From positions 100,088,041 through 100,152,040 of the forward strand of contig NC_079498.1 in NCBI RefSeq assembly GCF_030052815.1: a DNA stretch of 64,000 nucleotides. The letters are read 5' to 3'. The DNA is from Hevea brasiliensis. Lineage: Eukaryota > Streptophyta > Magnoliopsida > Malpighiales > Euphorbiaceae. The notes beneath the pieces are model-generated. The model was given only the letters and a program-made list of their open reading frames with translations, was not told the DNA's origin and did not search any database. Of this stretch, positions 45,994 to 57,059 are shown piece by piece; the stretch's first letter is position 1; each line of letters opens with the position of its first letter. The translations under genes were made by a program, and so were the position numbers.

Positions 45994-47391
45994 TGTTGAC
46001 CAGTGTAGCTCAAAATGAGCATTGATTTTGATGATAACAAAACTCAAAGAGAATCTATCTAACCTAACCTTAAAGTGATGTGTAGATTCTTTGTCTTATG
46101 CATAAAGAACCTTTGAAGTTGTATCTAAGGAGAAAGGATACTCAAAGGTATTTCAAGACAAATCCAAAATGAGAAAAAGACTATGGAAATCAAGACTCAA
46201 AGCAAAGGTATGAAAAGCATAGTATTAGAGTCATAGGTCTTTTTGTGAAAAAGAATAGATGAGAATTTAGTCATATGGAGCTCAAAAATGAAAATTTATT
46301 TTCTGATTATTTTTTCTCATCATGACCTTGAACACAACTATTGAAACATTTTTTTAAGGTCTAAATCATTTTACATTGCAAGATGAGACATGCAGCTGTT
46401 GACCTAGTTTCCTAACTGGTTTGCTAAAATTTTCGGTTTGCTAATGTGTTTGCTAAAAACATTAGTTTACTAACCAGTTTGCTGACTGCTCCTAAAATTT
46501 CATTAGTTTGCTAACTGGCCAGAGCTGCTCAACTTCGCACAAAAGGACAAAATAACGGCTATTTTGTCTTGGGCAGTGTGTATAACGTTCCAAAAGGGTT
46601 TCAAACGGTCTAAAATGATTTGGGACTATAAATATACCTTCTTTACTTCATTTACACTTAATGAAAGCTTATATTTGAACTCCAACATTGATTTTTCATT
46701 CATTGCTTTCATTCAAGAGCTTTAAAGATTTTGAGCTTCCATTGGCAAATCAACTCATCTCTTCTTTATAGTTTGATTTGTATTGAGTAAGAGTGAGTGT
46801 TGAAATATTGAATTGCATTTAAGAGAGGTTGTATAAGCACCTATTGAAGCTTGGGAGTGTGGGTGCTTGAGATAGCACTTGTGAAAGTGTCAAGCTACCT
46901 TGGTAAAAGCTTGGTGTTGAGAAATTGTAAAGGGCTTTTGGTCTCTTGCCTTCAAAAGAGCAAATAGTGGAGAGAATACTCAAAGAGGGTTCTTTGAGAG
47001 AGTGGATGTAGGCTAGTTAAGCCGAACCACTATAAAAATCATTGTGTTTGATCTCTCTAACATTTACCTCTTTACTTTTGTGCAATTTAAATTTCTTTTC
47101 TCATATACATGATATTGAATGTTGGTTAAATAGATTGAGTTGATAAATTTGTGGACATATTGAGTGACTTGAGAAAATTGGTTGATGAATGCTTTGTTAG
47201 ATATTGCCATATACATTGATTGAGAATTGAATTGCAACTTAGGAACACATTGTTGAAGCACATATTACTTACTTTTTATATAGAGAAGCACATAGTTGAA
47301 CAAAGCCACAATTTTTCATTAGGCTATAAGCAAGGGCCGAAAAATTGTTAAAGTCCAATTCACCCCCCTCTTGGACTATTTTGGGACAACA
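45994..47391 (+). repeat. Copia 3' LTR
   Basis: 1398 bp and nearly identical to the 5' LTR. It keeps the TATA box (46627-46634) and the GTTTGCTAA cluster. The right border is followed by GTAAA. Confidence 0.95.
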
Positions 47392-47396
47392 GTAAA

Positions 47397-47891
47397 TATT
47401 CTATTAAATGATGTAATGCTTATATTTATATAACAATTAGACTCTTTCTAAATCAAAATATTAATTTGTACTTATATTTAAGTATAAATTTAATAAATTT
47501 ATATTTAAAATATAATTTTTAATTATTTTTACACATATTTACCATTTGCTAAGTTAAGATAATATTATAGTATTAAAAATTTAAAAAAAAATTATTTCTT
47601 TTATATGTATACATATTACCATTTTTAAATTTTTAATAATATATTATTTTAAAATGAAAAAATAGTATTATAAATTCTAATTATCCTATTAATTATATTA
47701 ATTTTATAATTAAACTCAAAACTAACATATTACATTAATCATTAATTTTTTTAAATAATATATATTTATGCTTTGAAATTAATTATATATTATTTAAAAA
47801 TTTTAGATTCATATAATTTTATTATATATTACATCTTAATTAAATATTTTTATAAATCAATAAATAAGAATTTTTTTTATAATATTTTTCC

Positions 47892-47930
<39 letters not shown>

Positions 47931-48825
47931 CTTATCAATAAATGTAGAAGTATTTACATAGGACTTATGAATTCAATTTTCATTAGAATTCATTTATATA
48001 TTAATGTAATAATTAGTAATTTTAGAAATATACTACAATTATAAAATATAAATTTATTTTATATGAAATATTTTTCAATGAATTATAAGAAATTAATTTA
48101 AAAGAAAACTTTAAAAGTAATAATAAAAGAATTTATATGTTTGGCCAATAATTTTTTTTTACATAAATTTATATATAATTATATTAAAATATTTTTACAT
48201 AAAAAAATTATAAAATAGAGATAAAAATTTATTAGGGTTCATTAAAAAGTGATTTATATTAATTACTCTAATTATAATTGATTAATAAAAATATATATTA
48301 AATATGAATATATTAGAAAATTAATTAATTAATTAATTAAGGAAATTATTATAATTTGTGAGGGAGAAAAAAAAGTCATTATTTATAGAAAATATTACTA
48401 TTTAGTCCTTATATTTTAATAAAGCTAATTATTTGGTATCCATATTATATTTTCATTAAACTATTTAGTCATTTATTAAATTTTTTGTTGTACAAAAGAT
48501 TTTAATAACATTCAAACTATTATATAATTCATATATTTTAGTAAAATTAATTAGTTAGTTTTTATATTTTTAAAAATATATTAGTTAATTTTTATAATTT
48601 ATTTCTGTTAACTTTTTAGCCTCTTTTATTATATTTTTATACCTAAACTATCCTGATCTCCTCATCTTTATTTCTCTTTTATTCTCTTTTATTTTTCTTC
48701 AATCATATTTCTTCCTTATTACACCCACACACTTTTTTCTCTCATTTTCTCTTTATTTTTCATTTTTTATAAAATAATGTAAGTTGTATATATAAAAAGG
48801 TTAATCAATTCTTCTTAAACCGATA
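47397..48825. other. AT-rich intergenic stretch
   Basis: Very AT-rich flank of the Copia insertion, continuous with the DNA left of 36610. A TA dinucleotide run lies at about 47895-47930. No coding sequence is recognised. Confidence 0.7.
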
Positions 48826-51164
48826 ACTCAACTCAACTCAATTCAACTAAGCCTTTTTCCCAAAAATTTGGGGTCGGCTACATGGATTCGCTTTCTCCAC
48901 TCTAAACGATTTTGGGTTAAATCCTCATAAATGTGTAATACTTCTAGGTCATGTTGTACTACTCTCCTCCAAGTCAATTTAAATCTACCCCTTTTTTTTC
49001 TGTCCTCTAACCTAATGTGCTCTACTTGTCTAACTGGAGTCTCCGTATGTCTACGCTTCACATGACTAAACCACCTCAATCTCCCTTCTCTCAACTTATC
49101 TTCAATTGGCACCACTCCTACCTTTTCTCTAATACTCTCATTACGGACTTTATCTAGTCTAGTATGGCCACTCATCCACCTTAACATTCTCATCTCTGCA
49201 ACTTTTATCTTAGACGCATACGACTCTTTCAGTGCCCAACACTCACTACCATATAACATAGCTGATCGTATAGCTGTACGGTAAAATTTTCCTTTCAGCT
49301 TATTGGAAATCTTACGATTACATAAAACTCCTGTCGCACGTCTCCACTTCAACCATCCGGCTTTAATCCTATGACTAACATCCTCCTCACATCCGCCATC
49401 TACTTGAAGGACTGAGCCTTGATATTTAAAGTGATTACTTTGGGACAGTACCATTTCATTCAAACTAACTCCTTCCCTATCACCAGTTTGGCCTTCACTG
49501 AACTTGCAATGCATGTATTCTGTCTTCGTTCTACTTAACTTAAAACCCTTTGACTCTAGAGCACTTCTCCAAAGCTCTAGTTTTCTATTGACTCCTTCTC
49601 ATGTCTCATCTATCAGAACAATATCATCTGCAAACATCATGCACCAAGGAATACTCTCTTGTATATGTTTCATCAATTCATCTAAAACTAATGTAAAAAG
49701 GTAAGGGCTTATGGCTGATCCTTGGTGTAATCCAATTGAGATCGGAAAATCTCTTGTGTCCCCTCCCACCTTGCGCACAATAGTAGTTGCTCGTTCATAC
49801 ATATCTTTCAACACTTGTATGTACCTAATAGATACCCTCTTTTGTTCTAACACATTCCATAAGACATCTCTTGGAACACCATCATAAGCCTTCTCCAAAT
49901 CAATAAAAATCATGTGTAGATCTTTCTTCACATCTCTATATTTCTCCATCAAGCTTCTAATGAGAAAAATCGCTTCTATATTTGAACGACCGGGCATGAA
50001 ACCAAATTGATTGAGAGAGATAGAAGTATCATGACGTAGTCGATGCTCCACAACTCTCTCCCACAACTTCATAGTATGGCTCATGAGTTTAATTCCTCTA
50101 TAGTTTGTGCAACTTTGTATGTCTCCCTTATTTTTAAAAATAGGTACTAAGATACTCCTCCTCTATTCATCAGGCATTTTCTTTGAGTTTAGAATCTTAT
50201 TAAATAATTTAGTTAACCATGCCACTCCCATATCTCCCAAATACTTCCACACTTCAATTGGTATTTCATCGGGTCCACAGGCTTTACCCACTTTCATTCT
50301 CTTAAGTGCTTCCTTTACTTCAAAACATCTAATCCTTCTAGTATAATTCACATTCTTTTCTATTGTTCTATAATCTATATTTACGCTATTATCATTTTGA
50401 CTATTATTAAAGAGATCATTAAAATAATTTCTCCATCTTTCTTTAATGTCCTCATCTTTCATCAACACTTTTCCTTCTTTATCCTTAATGCACCTAACTT
50501 GATTGAGATCTTGACATTTCATTTCTCTCCTTCTTGCTAATCTATAAATATCTTTCTCCCCTTCTTTAGTTTCAAGTTTCTCATATAACTTTTCAAAGGC
50601 CTGTGCTCTTGCTTGACTGATTGCCTTTTTTGCCTCTTTCTTTGCTATCTTGTACTGTTCATATGCCTCATTATTATCACATTTAGGTAATTTCTTATAC
50701 CATTCCCTTTTTCTCTTCACTGCCTTTTGTACTTCCTCATTTCACCACTATCTCTCTTTTGAGGGTGGTCCATGTCCTTTAGACTCTCCAAGTACTTTTC
50801 TAACTACTTCTCTAATCTTTAATGCCATCTGTATCCATATATCATTGGCCTCCATATCCAGCTTCCATACTTCAGACTCGAGAAGCTCATTTTTGAACTT
50901 CATCTGCTTTACTCCTTTGAACTCCCACCACTTTGTTCGAGCTACACTATTTCTTCTGACCTTACTTGAATTGTTCCTAAACTTGACATCCAAGACCACC
51001 AACCGATGTTGACTTGTTAAAGCCTCTCCTACAATGACCTTGCAATCCTTGCATAGAGCTCTGCTTGTCTTCCTAGTTAAGAGGAAGTCCATTTGGCTTC
51101 TATATTGCCCACTTTTGAAAGTCATTAAATGTGACTCTCTTTTTATAAAGTAGGTATTTGCTAG
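48826..51164 (-). mobile_element. RTE-type LINE, 5'-truncated copy
   Basis: Matches the full-length LINE at 28285-31560 from its (TTGAG)n 3' tail up to the end of the endonuclease, where homology stops abruptly at about 51164, a typical 5' truncation. Four overlapping open pieces (51203-50748, 50720-50163, 50084-49599, 49514-48843 on minus) cover the endonuclease end (SQMDFLLTRK), the RT fingers, [26 protein letters not shown] and the C-terminal RLRWFSHVKRR motif. Frame breaks differ from those of the 28-kb copy, so the two decayed independently. No target-site duplication was found by eye. Confidence 0.88.
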
Positions 51165-51179
51165 AAAAATTATTTTTAA

Positions 51180-51600
51180 TAGAAAAAATATAAAAATATG
51201 CATAAAAATTTAAATGGAAATACTTAAACAATTTTTAAAAATATCAATTCATATTTATTTTTCACTTAGCAAATTTTTTATTTTCATTTAAAAATATAAT
51301 TTTTAAAATATTTTGTTTCCAAAATATAGGATTAATCAATTAATTTTATTAAAATAAATTATTAAATAATAGTAATTTTCAAAATATAAAAATTAATTAA
51401 TTAATTTTATAAAAAAAGATTAAATATTAATTTGATAGACATTAAATATAAAAAATAAAATATAAATAATAATTTTTTATTTTTTATAAAATAAAAAATT
51501 ATTCATTAATTATTTTTTATCATTCAATAATTTAATTTTATAAAATAAAATAATCATAGCATTGTTCTTTGTGCGGGTAGTTTCGCTTGTAATTGCTAAA
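51180..51600. other. AT-rich flank upstream of the KIX gene
   Basis: Low-complexity AT-rich DNA without coding sense. Its last bases, TTGGATTTTGCTTGGAAGCA at 51601-51620, match short stretches near 3442 and 27845 in the two duplicated segments. Confidence 0.55.
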
Positions 51601-51619
51601 TTGGATTTTGCTTGGAAGC

Positions 51620-51741
51620 ATCGGCAGGGCATCCGATTCCGCCTTTATACGCCAATACGTTTCCACTTGCATGCTGACTTCTGAGCTTTCATTCCCCGGA
51701 ATCAGCACAGGCACGGGCACCAGGTCTCGATCTCTCTTTCA
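51620..51741 (+). promoter_or_regulatory. Promoter/leader of the KIX gene
   Basis: TTTATACGCCAATACG (from 51644) and the following leader match the region before the MED15 pseudogene at 32197-32240. The TATA element is weaker here (TTTATAC instead of TTATATATAC). The leader runs directly into the ATG at 51742. Confidence 0.4.
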
Positions 51742-53415
51742 ATGGCGAACTACAACCCCGATTTTAATAATACTTTTCTTTTTCCCTCTACATCAATCGC
51801 TTATTCTCCATTTTCTTCTTCTTCTTCTTCTTCTCTACCATCGTATTATCCTTCTTCTCCTAGTGAAACTTCTGCTTCTCAATCTTCTTCAAGTCTTCCC
51901 CTACTACCTTCCCAACCTTCTTCAAGTTCTGTCCATCCTTATGCTGCTGCTGCTCCCGCGCCTGTCTCTTCCGCTGCCTCCGCCGATGATGGAGCGTTTG
52001 GAGCTACCAATATTGCCAAGTCTCCACAGGTACGCCATATAATACTCTTAATTAATTTCACAGTACTAATCAGACTTCTTATATATATAATTTTTCTTTT
52101 TTCCTGTGAAGGATATTGCTCCAGGTGCAGAACCTGATATAGATTTGCGTGATTGGAGAGTTCACTTGCAGCCTGATTCACGACAACGAATTGTCGATAA
52201 GATGTAAGTGTTCTTTTGTATTATAGGGGACTAAAAAAAATCTTAACCCACATTAAGTGACTTTCTTTGCAGAATTTAATAGCTATACACTGTGCCCATG
52301 GTTAGACTCTCTTTCTAACTAGGAGTGCTTGTAGTAAAGTTCCTTGATGTGTTTCCAAAATTGAACTTTATTAACTCATGTTTGTCAACAATTAAAATTT
52401 ATACTATGCATAAAACTGCCAAGGTAAAACTAACTTCAATTGAACTCAGTTTGTCAATTTCATATCATAAATCACTCTCTTGAAATGAGTTTTGAAAATG
52501 AAAAATGAAAAAGAAGAAAGCTCATGTGCAACCATCTCCGTTAAATTGAATATAAACAGTTGATGTCCAAGTTTATTTAAAAAAAAAAAAAGAGTTGATA
52601 TCCAAATTCACAAATGCGATTTAATAAAAATAAAAGCCATCTTTTTTTTTTTGAAGTAATAAAAATCATGTATTTAATTTCTTGAGAGGATCATAATTTT
52701 GCTACTTCAGTTTCCTAACCCCCTGCCCCCAAAAGAGAGGGCAAAGGCATTGACTATTGACTATTCAAGTTTGAATCTATTTTGTCATTTTGATGGCTTG
52801 ATTTTGACTCTGTTAGTGTGGTTTACCAATTGGAAATTTTATTCTGCTGCTACTTCAATCTCGATTCCTGGTCAATAACTATTAATCTGATGTGTAACAG
52901 AGCAAAGACACTAAAGAGACATCTGCCATTTTCTAGTGAAGAGGGACTGCTAGAACGGAAGAAAATTGCTGTAAGGTTTGAGGAAGAGATTTATGATGCT
53001 GCCACAAGTCAGGTTATTGGTCGCACCAAATAGATATAGATGTGTGCACGTGCATGCTTGTTTGCATAAGTATGCAACATGTGAATCATTGGGTTGTTGA
53101 TTTTATTAAATATTTATTTATGAGAATATTTTTCTTTGAAATGGGCCAAATGGTAAAAGTTCTGATCAAACATTAAACATTAAGCATAATGCCTTTTCTT
53201 GTTCCCACCCCATTTTATATGTCTGTGTGTGTGTTTCCATTGATCGTCATGAGATATAATCTTTCTTCTCATTATCTCAATTTCAGTCTGATTATCTTCG
53301 GAAAACTAGTTTGAAGATGCTTAAAATGGATATGGAGACCATTGCTCAAGATGATGTGGCCAATTCAGCGCAATCCAACTCTAGTGTCTGTAGCAATGAA
53401 CTCCAGGTGCAGGAG
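51742..53415 (+). CDS. MED15-like KIX-domain gene, Ser-rich N terminus
   Basis: Four exons splice in frame: 51742-52029 (96 codons, Ser/Pro/Ala-rich low-complexity, ends NIAKSPQ), 52112-52203, 52901-53012 and 53287-53415. Exons 2-4 encode a KIX domain of MED15 type: DWRVHLQPDSRQRIVDKI, KTLKRHLPFSSEEGLLERK, RFEEEIYDAATSQ, SDYLRKTSLKMLKM. In Mediator tail subunits KIX is a three-helix bundle that binds transcription-factor activation segments. The Ser-rich first exon is not part of the canonical MED15 start that I know. No stop follows exon 4 before its donor (GAG|GTAATA). Transcription must therefore read into the intron (stop at 53509-53511) or splice on. The acceptor at 53751-53752 continues in phase into the next KIX module. 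Intact frame and sites suggest a live gene. Confidence 0.7.
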
Positions 53416-53758
53416 GTAATAACACGAACGATGGTATTTTTAATTATCAACCCATTCCATTGCTGTCCCCACTTTTTGTGCTTATGGACTTCAATGGCTG
53501 GTGATCCCTAGTTATTCGAAAATTGCATTCTGTTTTAATTTTAAAGCAAATCATTTCCATATGCCAAAAACAGAGGTTTGATCTTGATGAAGAGGAACTT
53601 TGTCAATTTATGGGTTTTTTCAAATTTGAAGGATTGGTTTTGATGTTTGTATTGTCACTTCTGGAAAAAGTTTTTGGCTTGTGAGTTGAAGTAAAGGACT
53701 TGCTTTTTTTGTGTTATTAATTTATTTTTTAAAATTTTTCTGCGAAGTGTAGAATCTG

Positions 53759-55185
53759 ATGGATTCCAGCAATTCGAGGTATACTGCTCCAGGTGGAGAA
53801 CCTGCCATAGATATGTGTGATTGGAGAGTTCACTTGCAGCATGACTCGCGACAAAATATTGTCAACAGGATGTAAGTGTTCTTTTGTATTGTAGGGAACT
53901 AAAGAGAGGAAAATGTATGTATATGCTTCTACTTATTGCATTTGGGAGATTCAAGTTTGATGTGCCTTAGTAGTTGTGATGAAATAATAATTTACTCCCT
54001 ACCAAACTGAAAAAATTTTAAAGTAAAGTTAAAAGGGAAAAATTCGATTGTGGTGTTACAAAATTATGCAGATATATAGCAAGTGAAGTCAAGCCTGAAC
54101 AGCCAGTGGCAGTTAATAGAAAAACTGTGAGCATTGCTCATCTAAGCTAGCTAGGGGTAACTAGTTAGTACTGGTATTGCAAATTTGGAATCCTTCCATG
54201 TTCTTGAGAAGCATTACGTGGTTATGGAATCCTATCTTGTTGTTTGAAGATCAAGTTTTAAGATTTTATAATATACCACTCTTTTGAAATCATACAAAAA
54301 ACCTCCCATGGAAAACTGCATTCATTAAATTGAACCTTGGTTCAACTGTCAATTTCCATAGCATTAACACTCTCTTAAAATGAGGAAATAGAGGGGGGAA
54401 AAGAAACTCATGTAAAACCATCTTCATCAAATTGAACCTAAACTGTCGATTTTCAAACCAACCGATGAGATTGAATAAAAATGATAATCACATTCTTAAT
54501 CACTAGGAGGATTTTCATTTTGCTACTTCGGTTTCCTAATTCCCTACCACCAAAAAGAGAGGGCAAAGGTATTGAATATTCAAGTATGAATGTATTTAGT
54601 GATTTTGATGGCTTGATTTTGACTTATCAGTGTGATTTACCAATTGGAAATTTTATTGTCCTACTGTGGCTGATCAATAACTATTAATCTGATGTGTAAC
54701 AGAATAGGGACACTAAAGAGGCATCTGCCATTTTCTGGTGAAGAGGGACTGCTAGAACTGAAGAAAATTGCTGAAAGGTTTGAGGAAAAGATTTATGTGT
54801 CTGCCATCAGCCAGGTATTTCCTCAGTGCTTCAGTTCAATGATTTTGATGATTTATACAATCTGCACATGCACACACCAAACAGATATAGGTGTGTGCAC
54901 GTGCATTCTCATGCATACCTGTGTGCATGCGTATACAATATGTGAATCATTGGGTTATTAATCTTACTTAATATTCAAAAGTTATGATCAAATGTGGAAA
55001 GTGTAAAAGGAATAAAAAAGAATTGCTTGGCATCTCCAGGAAAGATTCTAGATGGAATGCATGGATGCTTGGCCTCTTTTCACCGAAAAGATGCTAATAT
55101 TAAAAAATTATGCTGCTTTTTCTTGGTCCAACCCCACATCCTTGTCTTTGTGTGTGTGTGTGTGTGTTTGCACCAACTCATCATG

Positions 55186-55246
<61 letters not shown>

Positions 55247-55337
55247 TTTTTCCCAATTTCAGTCTGACTATCTTCGGAAAATAAGTTTGAAGATGCTTAC
55301 AATGGAGAGCAAGGCTGAAAAACAGCGTTCCAATTAA
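53759..55337 (+). CDS. KIX-only MED15-like protein, 99 residues
   Basis: Exons 53759-53871, 54703-54814 and 55263-55337 total exactly 300 nt with matching phases and GT/AG sites. The predicted 99-residue protein starts MDSSNSRYTAPGGEPAIDM, close to the usual start of plant MED15, and continues CDWRVHLQHDSRQNIVN, GTLKRHLPFSGEEGLLELKK, RFEEKIYVSAISQ, SDYLRKISLKMLTMESK, then stops. It is a bare KIX domain without Q-rich or Mediator-binding parts. The last intron holds (TA)n and poly-T tracts just before its acceptor, which serve as the pyrimidine tract. It may be a separate gene, or exons 5-7 of a fusion with 51742-53415. If expressed alone it could compete with MED15 for activators (inference). 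Confidence 0.68.
54065..54155 (+). other. Relic block shared with MED15-like locus 1
   Basis: Within the first intron of the KIX-only gene, a block (AGTCAAGCCTGAACAGCC... GTGAGCATTG) matches 19492-19545 in locus 1. It has a stop in the shared frame. It shows that locus 1 and this locus derive from one ancestral arrangement. Confidence 0.55.
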
Positions 55338-56421
55338 CCCCTGGTTCAGGAGGTAAGAACATGAAAGAGCATTGTATTTTTACGTTTCAATCCATTCAAT
55401 TGCAGTCGCCACTTTTTGTGCTTTTGTACTTCAATGGTGGATGGCTGGATTGGTTTTATGAGAATAGCAGTATGGCCAGCATATCTTGCTGCAGAAATTA
55501 TCAGAGTATTATGGTTCAGGACTTGCTGCCAATTTGAGCCGTCATGAAGTAGAACTAGAAGTTGATGTATCTAAACTGTTCTAATCTTGATCAGTTGATG
55601 AATCTTTCTTCTTGATTCTCTACTCTCTCTCTTTCTCTCTTCTTTCGCTCTCTTCTAATTTTCACTTTTTTGTATAATTGATGTCAGAGGCAGTGAATCC
55701 TCGGCCAAGGCTATAGGAACAAGGTCTCAGGATTGGAAGAAGGAAGTTTCTCAGATGGCATTTTACATTAGCGGAGTTTGTTGAGCTGTTGTGTGTGTGG
55801 AAATAATCAAATCTGTTGTATCTGTTTGTAATACATTAGCTATATTACTCTGTAAGAGATTTAAACTGTTGTAATGTTGATCAGATGATGAATAATAACC
55901 GTCTTCCTTCTTGATTCTCTACTCTCAATCTTTTTTTTCTTCTCTCTCTCTCTTCTAAATTTCCCTTTCTTTGCATCAATGAACTTAATTTTCTGCTTTT
56001 ATAATTGAAATTCGAGTTCTAAATTTTATAATTCTAGAAATCATTTTATTATTAATAAATTAAAATTCATTGATTATGCTCGACTTATTTGGAAGAAGGA
56101 AGATTAGAGAAGAGAGGGGACAGTGGTGATGATTGAAAATAAATAAATTCAAATTTGATTTTGAGTTTATTTTTTATTTTTAAAATTTTTAAATGTGTTC
56201 TCTTATATTATAGTTTGCATAATAATCTCTTATATTTATTAAAAAAAGAAATTGATCTTTATTTTATTAGGATTTGATTAATGATCTTGAACAAAAAAAA
56301 TTTAGTTAATAACAATATAGATCATTTATAATTATATTTTTAAAATATATCAAAAAACATAATTTACTTCATATATTTTTATTAATAAACTTGTGTTTTT
56401 TTTAGTTAAAATTTATTATTA
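55338..56421. repeat. 3' flank of the KIX gene with an internal duplication
   Basis: About 110 bp at 55573-55680 recur at 55861-55975 (TTGATCAG.TGATGAAT, then CTTGATTCTCTACTCTC and a CT-rich run). Probably 3' untranslated or flanking sequence duplicated once. The remainder up to 56421 is AT-rich with no gene. Confidence 0.6.
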
Positions 56422-57059
56422 ACTCAACTCAACTAAGCTTTTATCCCAAAAATTTATTGGGGTCGGCTATATGGATTCTCTTTATCCACTCTAAACGATT
56501 TTGAGTTAAATCCTCGGAAATGTGTAATCCATTTAGTTTATGTTGTACTACTCTCTTCCAATTCAGTTTAGATCTACCCCTTCTTTTCTTTCTATCCTCT
56601 AACTCAATGTGCTCTACTTGTCTAACTGGAACCTCCGTATGTCTACGTTTCATATGACCAAACCACCTCAATCTCCCTTCTCTCAACTTATCCTCAATTG
56701 GCACTACTCTTACCTTTTCTTTAATACTCTCATTATGGACTTTATCTAATCTAGTATGGTCACTTATTCACCTTAACATTCTCATCTCCGCAATTCTTAT
56801 CTTAAACACATATAACTCCTTCATTGTCCAACACTCACTACCATATAACATGGTCGGTTTTATGATAGTACGGTAAAATTTTCCTTTTAACTTGTTAGGA
56901 ATCTTGCGATCACATAAAACTCTCGTGGCACGTCTCCTCACATTCCCCATCTACTTGAAGAATTAAGCCAATATATTTAAAGTGATTACTTTGGGGCAAT
57001 ACCATTTCATTCAAATTAACTCATTCCCTATCATCAGTTCGGCCTTCACTGAGCTGGCA

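Larger units (their letters stand above)
36615..47391 (+). mobile_element. Copia retrotransposon, Sirevirus-like, near-complete
   Basis: Two 1398-bp LTRs (36615-38012 and 45994-47391) with TG...CA ends flank an internal region with primer-binding site, gag, pol in the Copia order (protease, integrase, RT, RNase H) and an extra ORF after pol. A perfect 5-bp duplication GTAAA flanks the element (36610-36614 and 47392-47396). By eye the LTRs differ at about 20 positions, roughly 1.4%, so the insertion is recent. The large gag, the extra ORF in the envelope position and repeated GGGGGAG motifs before the 3' LTR are Sirevirus-type traits. A nonsense codon in pol and frame changes near the start of gag and in the third ORF suggest that it is no longer autonomous. 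Confidence 0.95.

Noticed and set aside
51593..52042. 149-codon frame overlapping exon 1 of the KIX gene
   Set aside because: A Leu-rich alternative frame of a Ser-rich low-complexity exon. The frame from the ATG at 51742 splices in phase to the KIX exons.
54994..55337. 96- and 75-codon frames through the (TA)n and poly-T tracts
   Set aside because: The repetitive Tyr-Ile and Phe runs are translations of intron repeats. Only the last part from 55263 is exon sequence.
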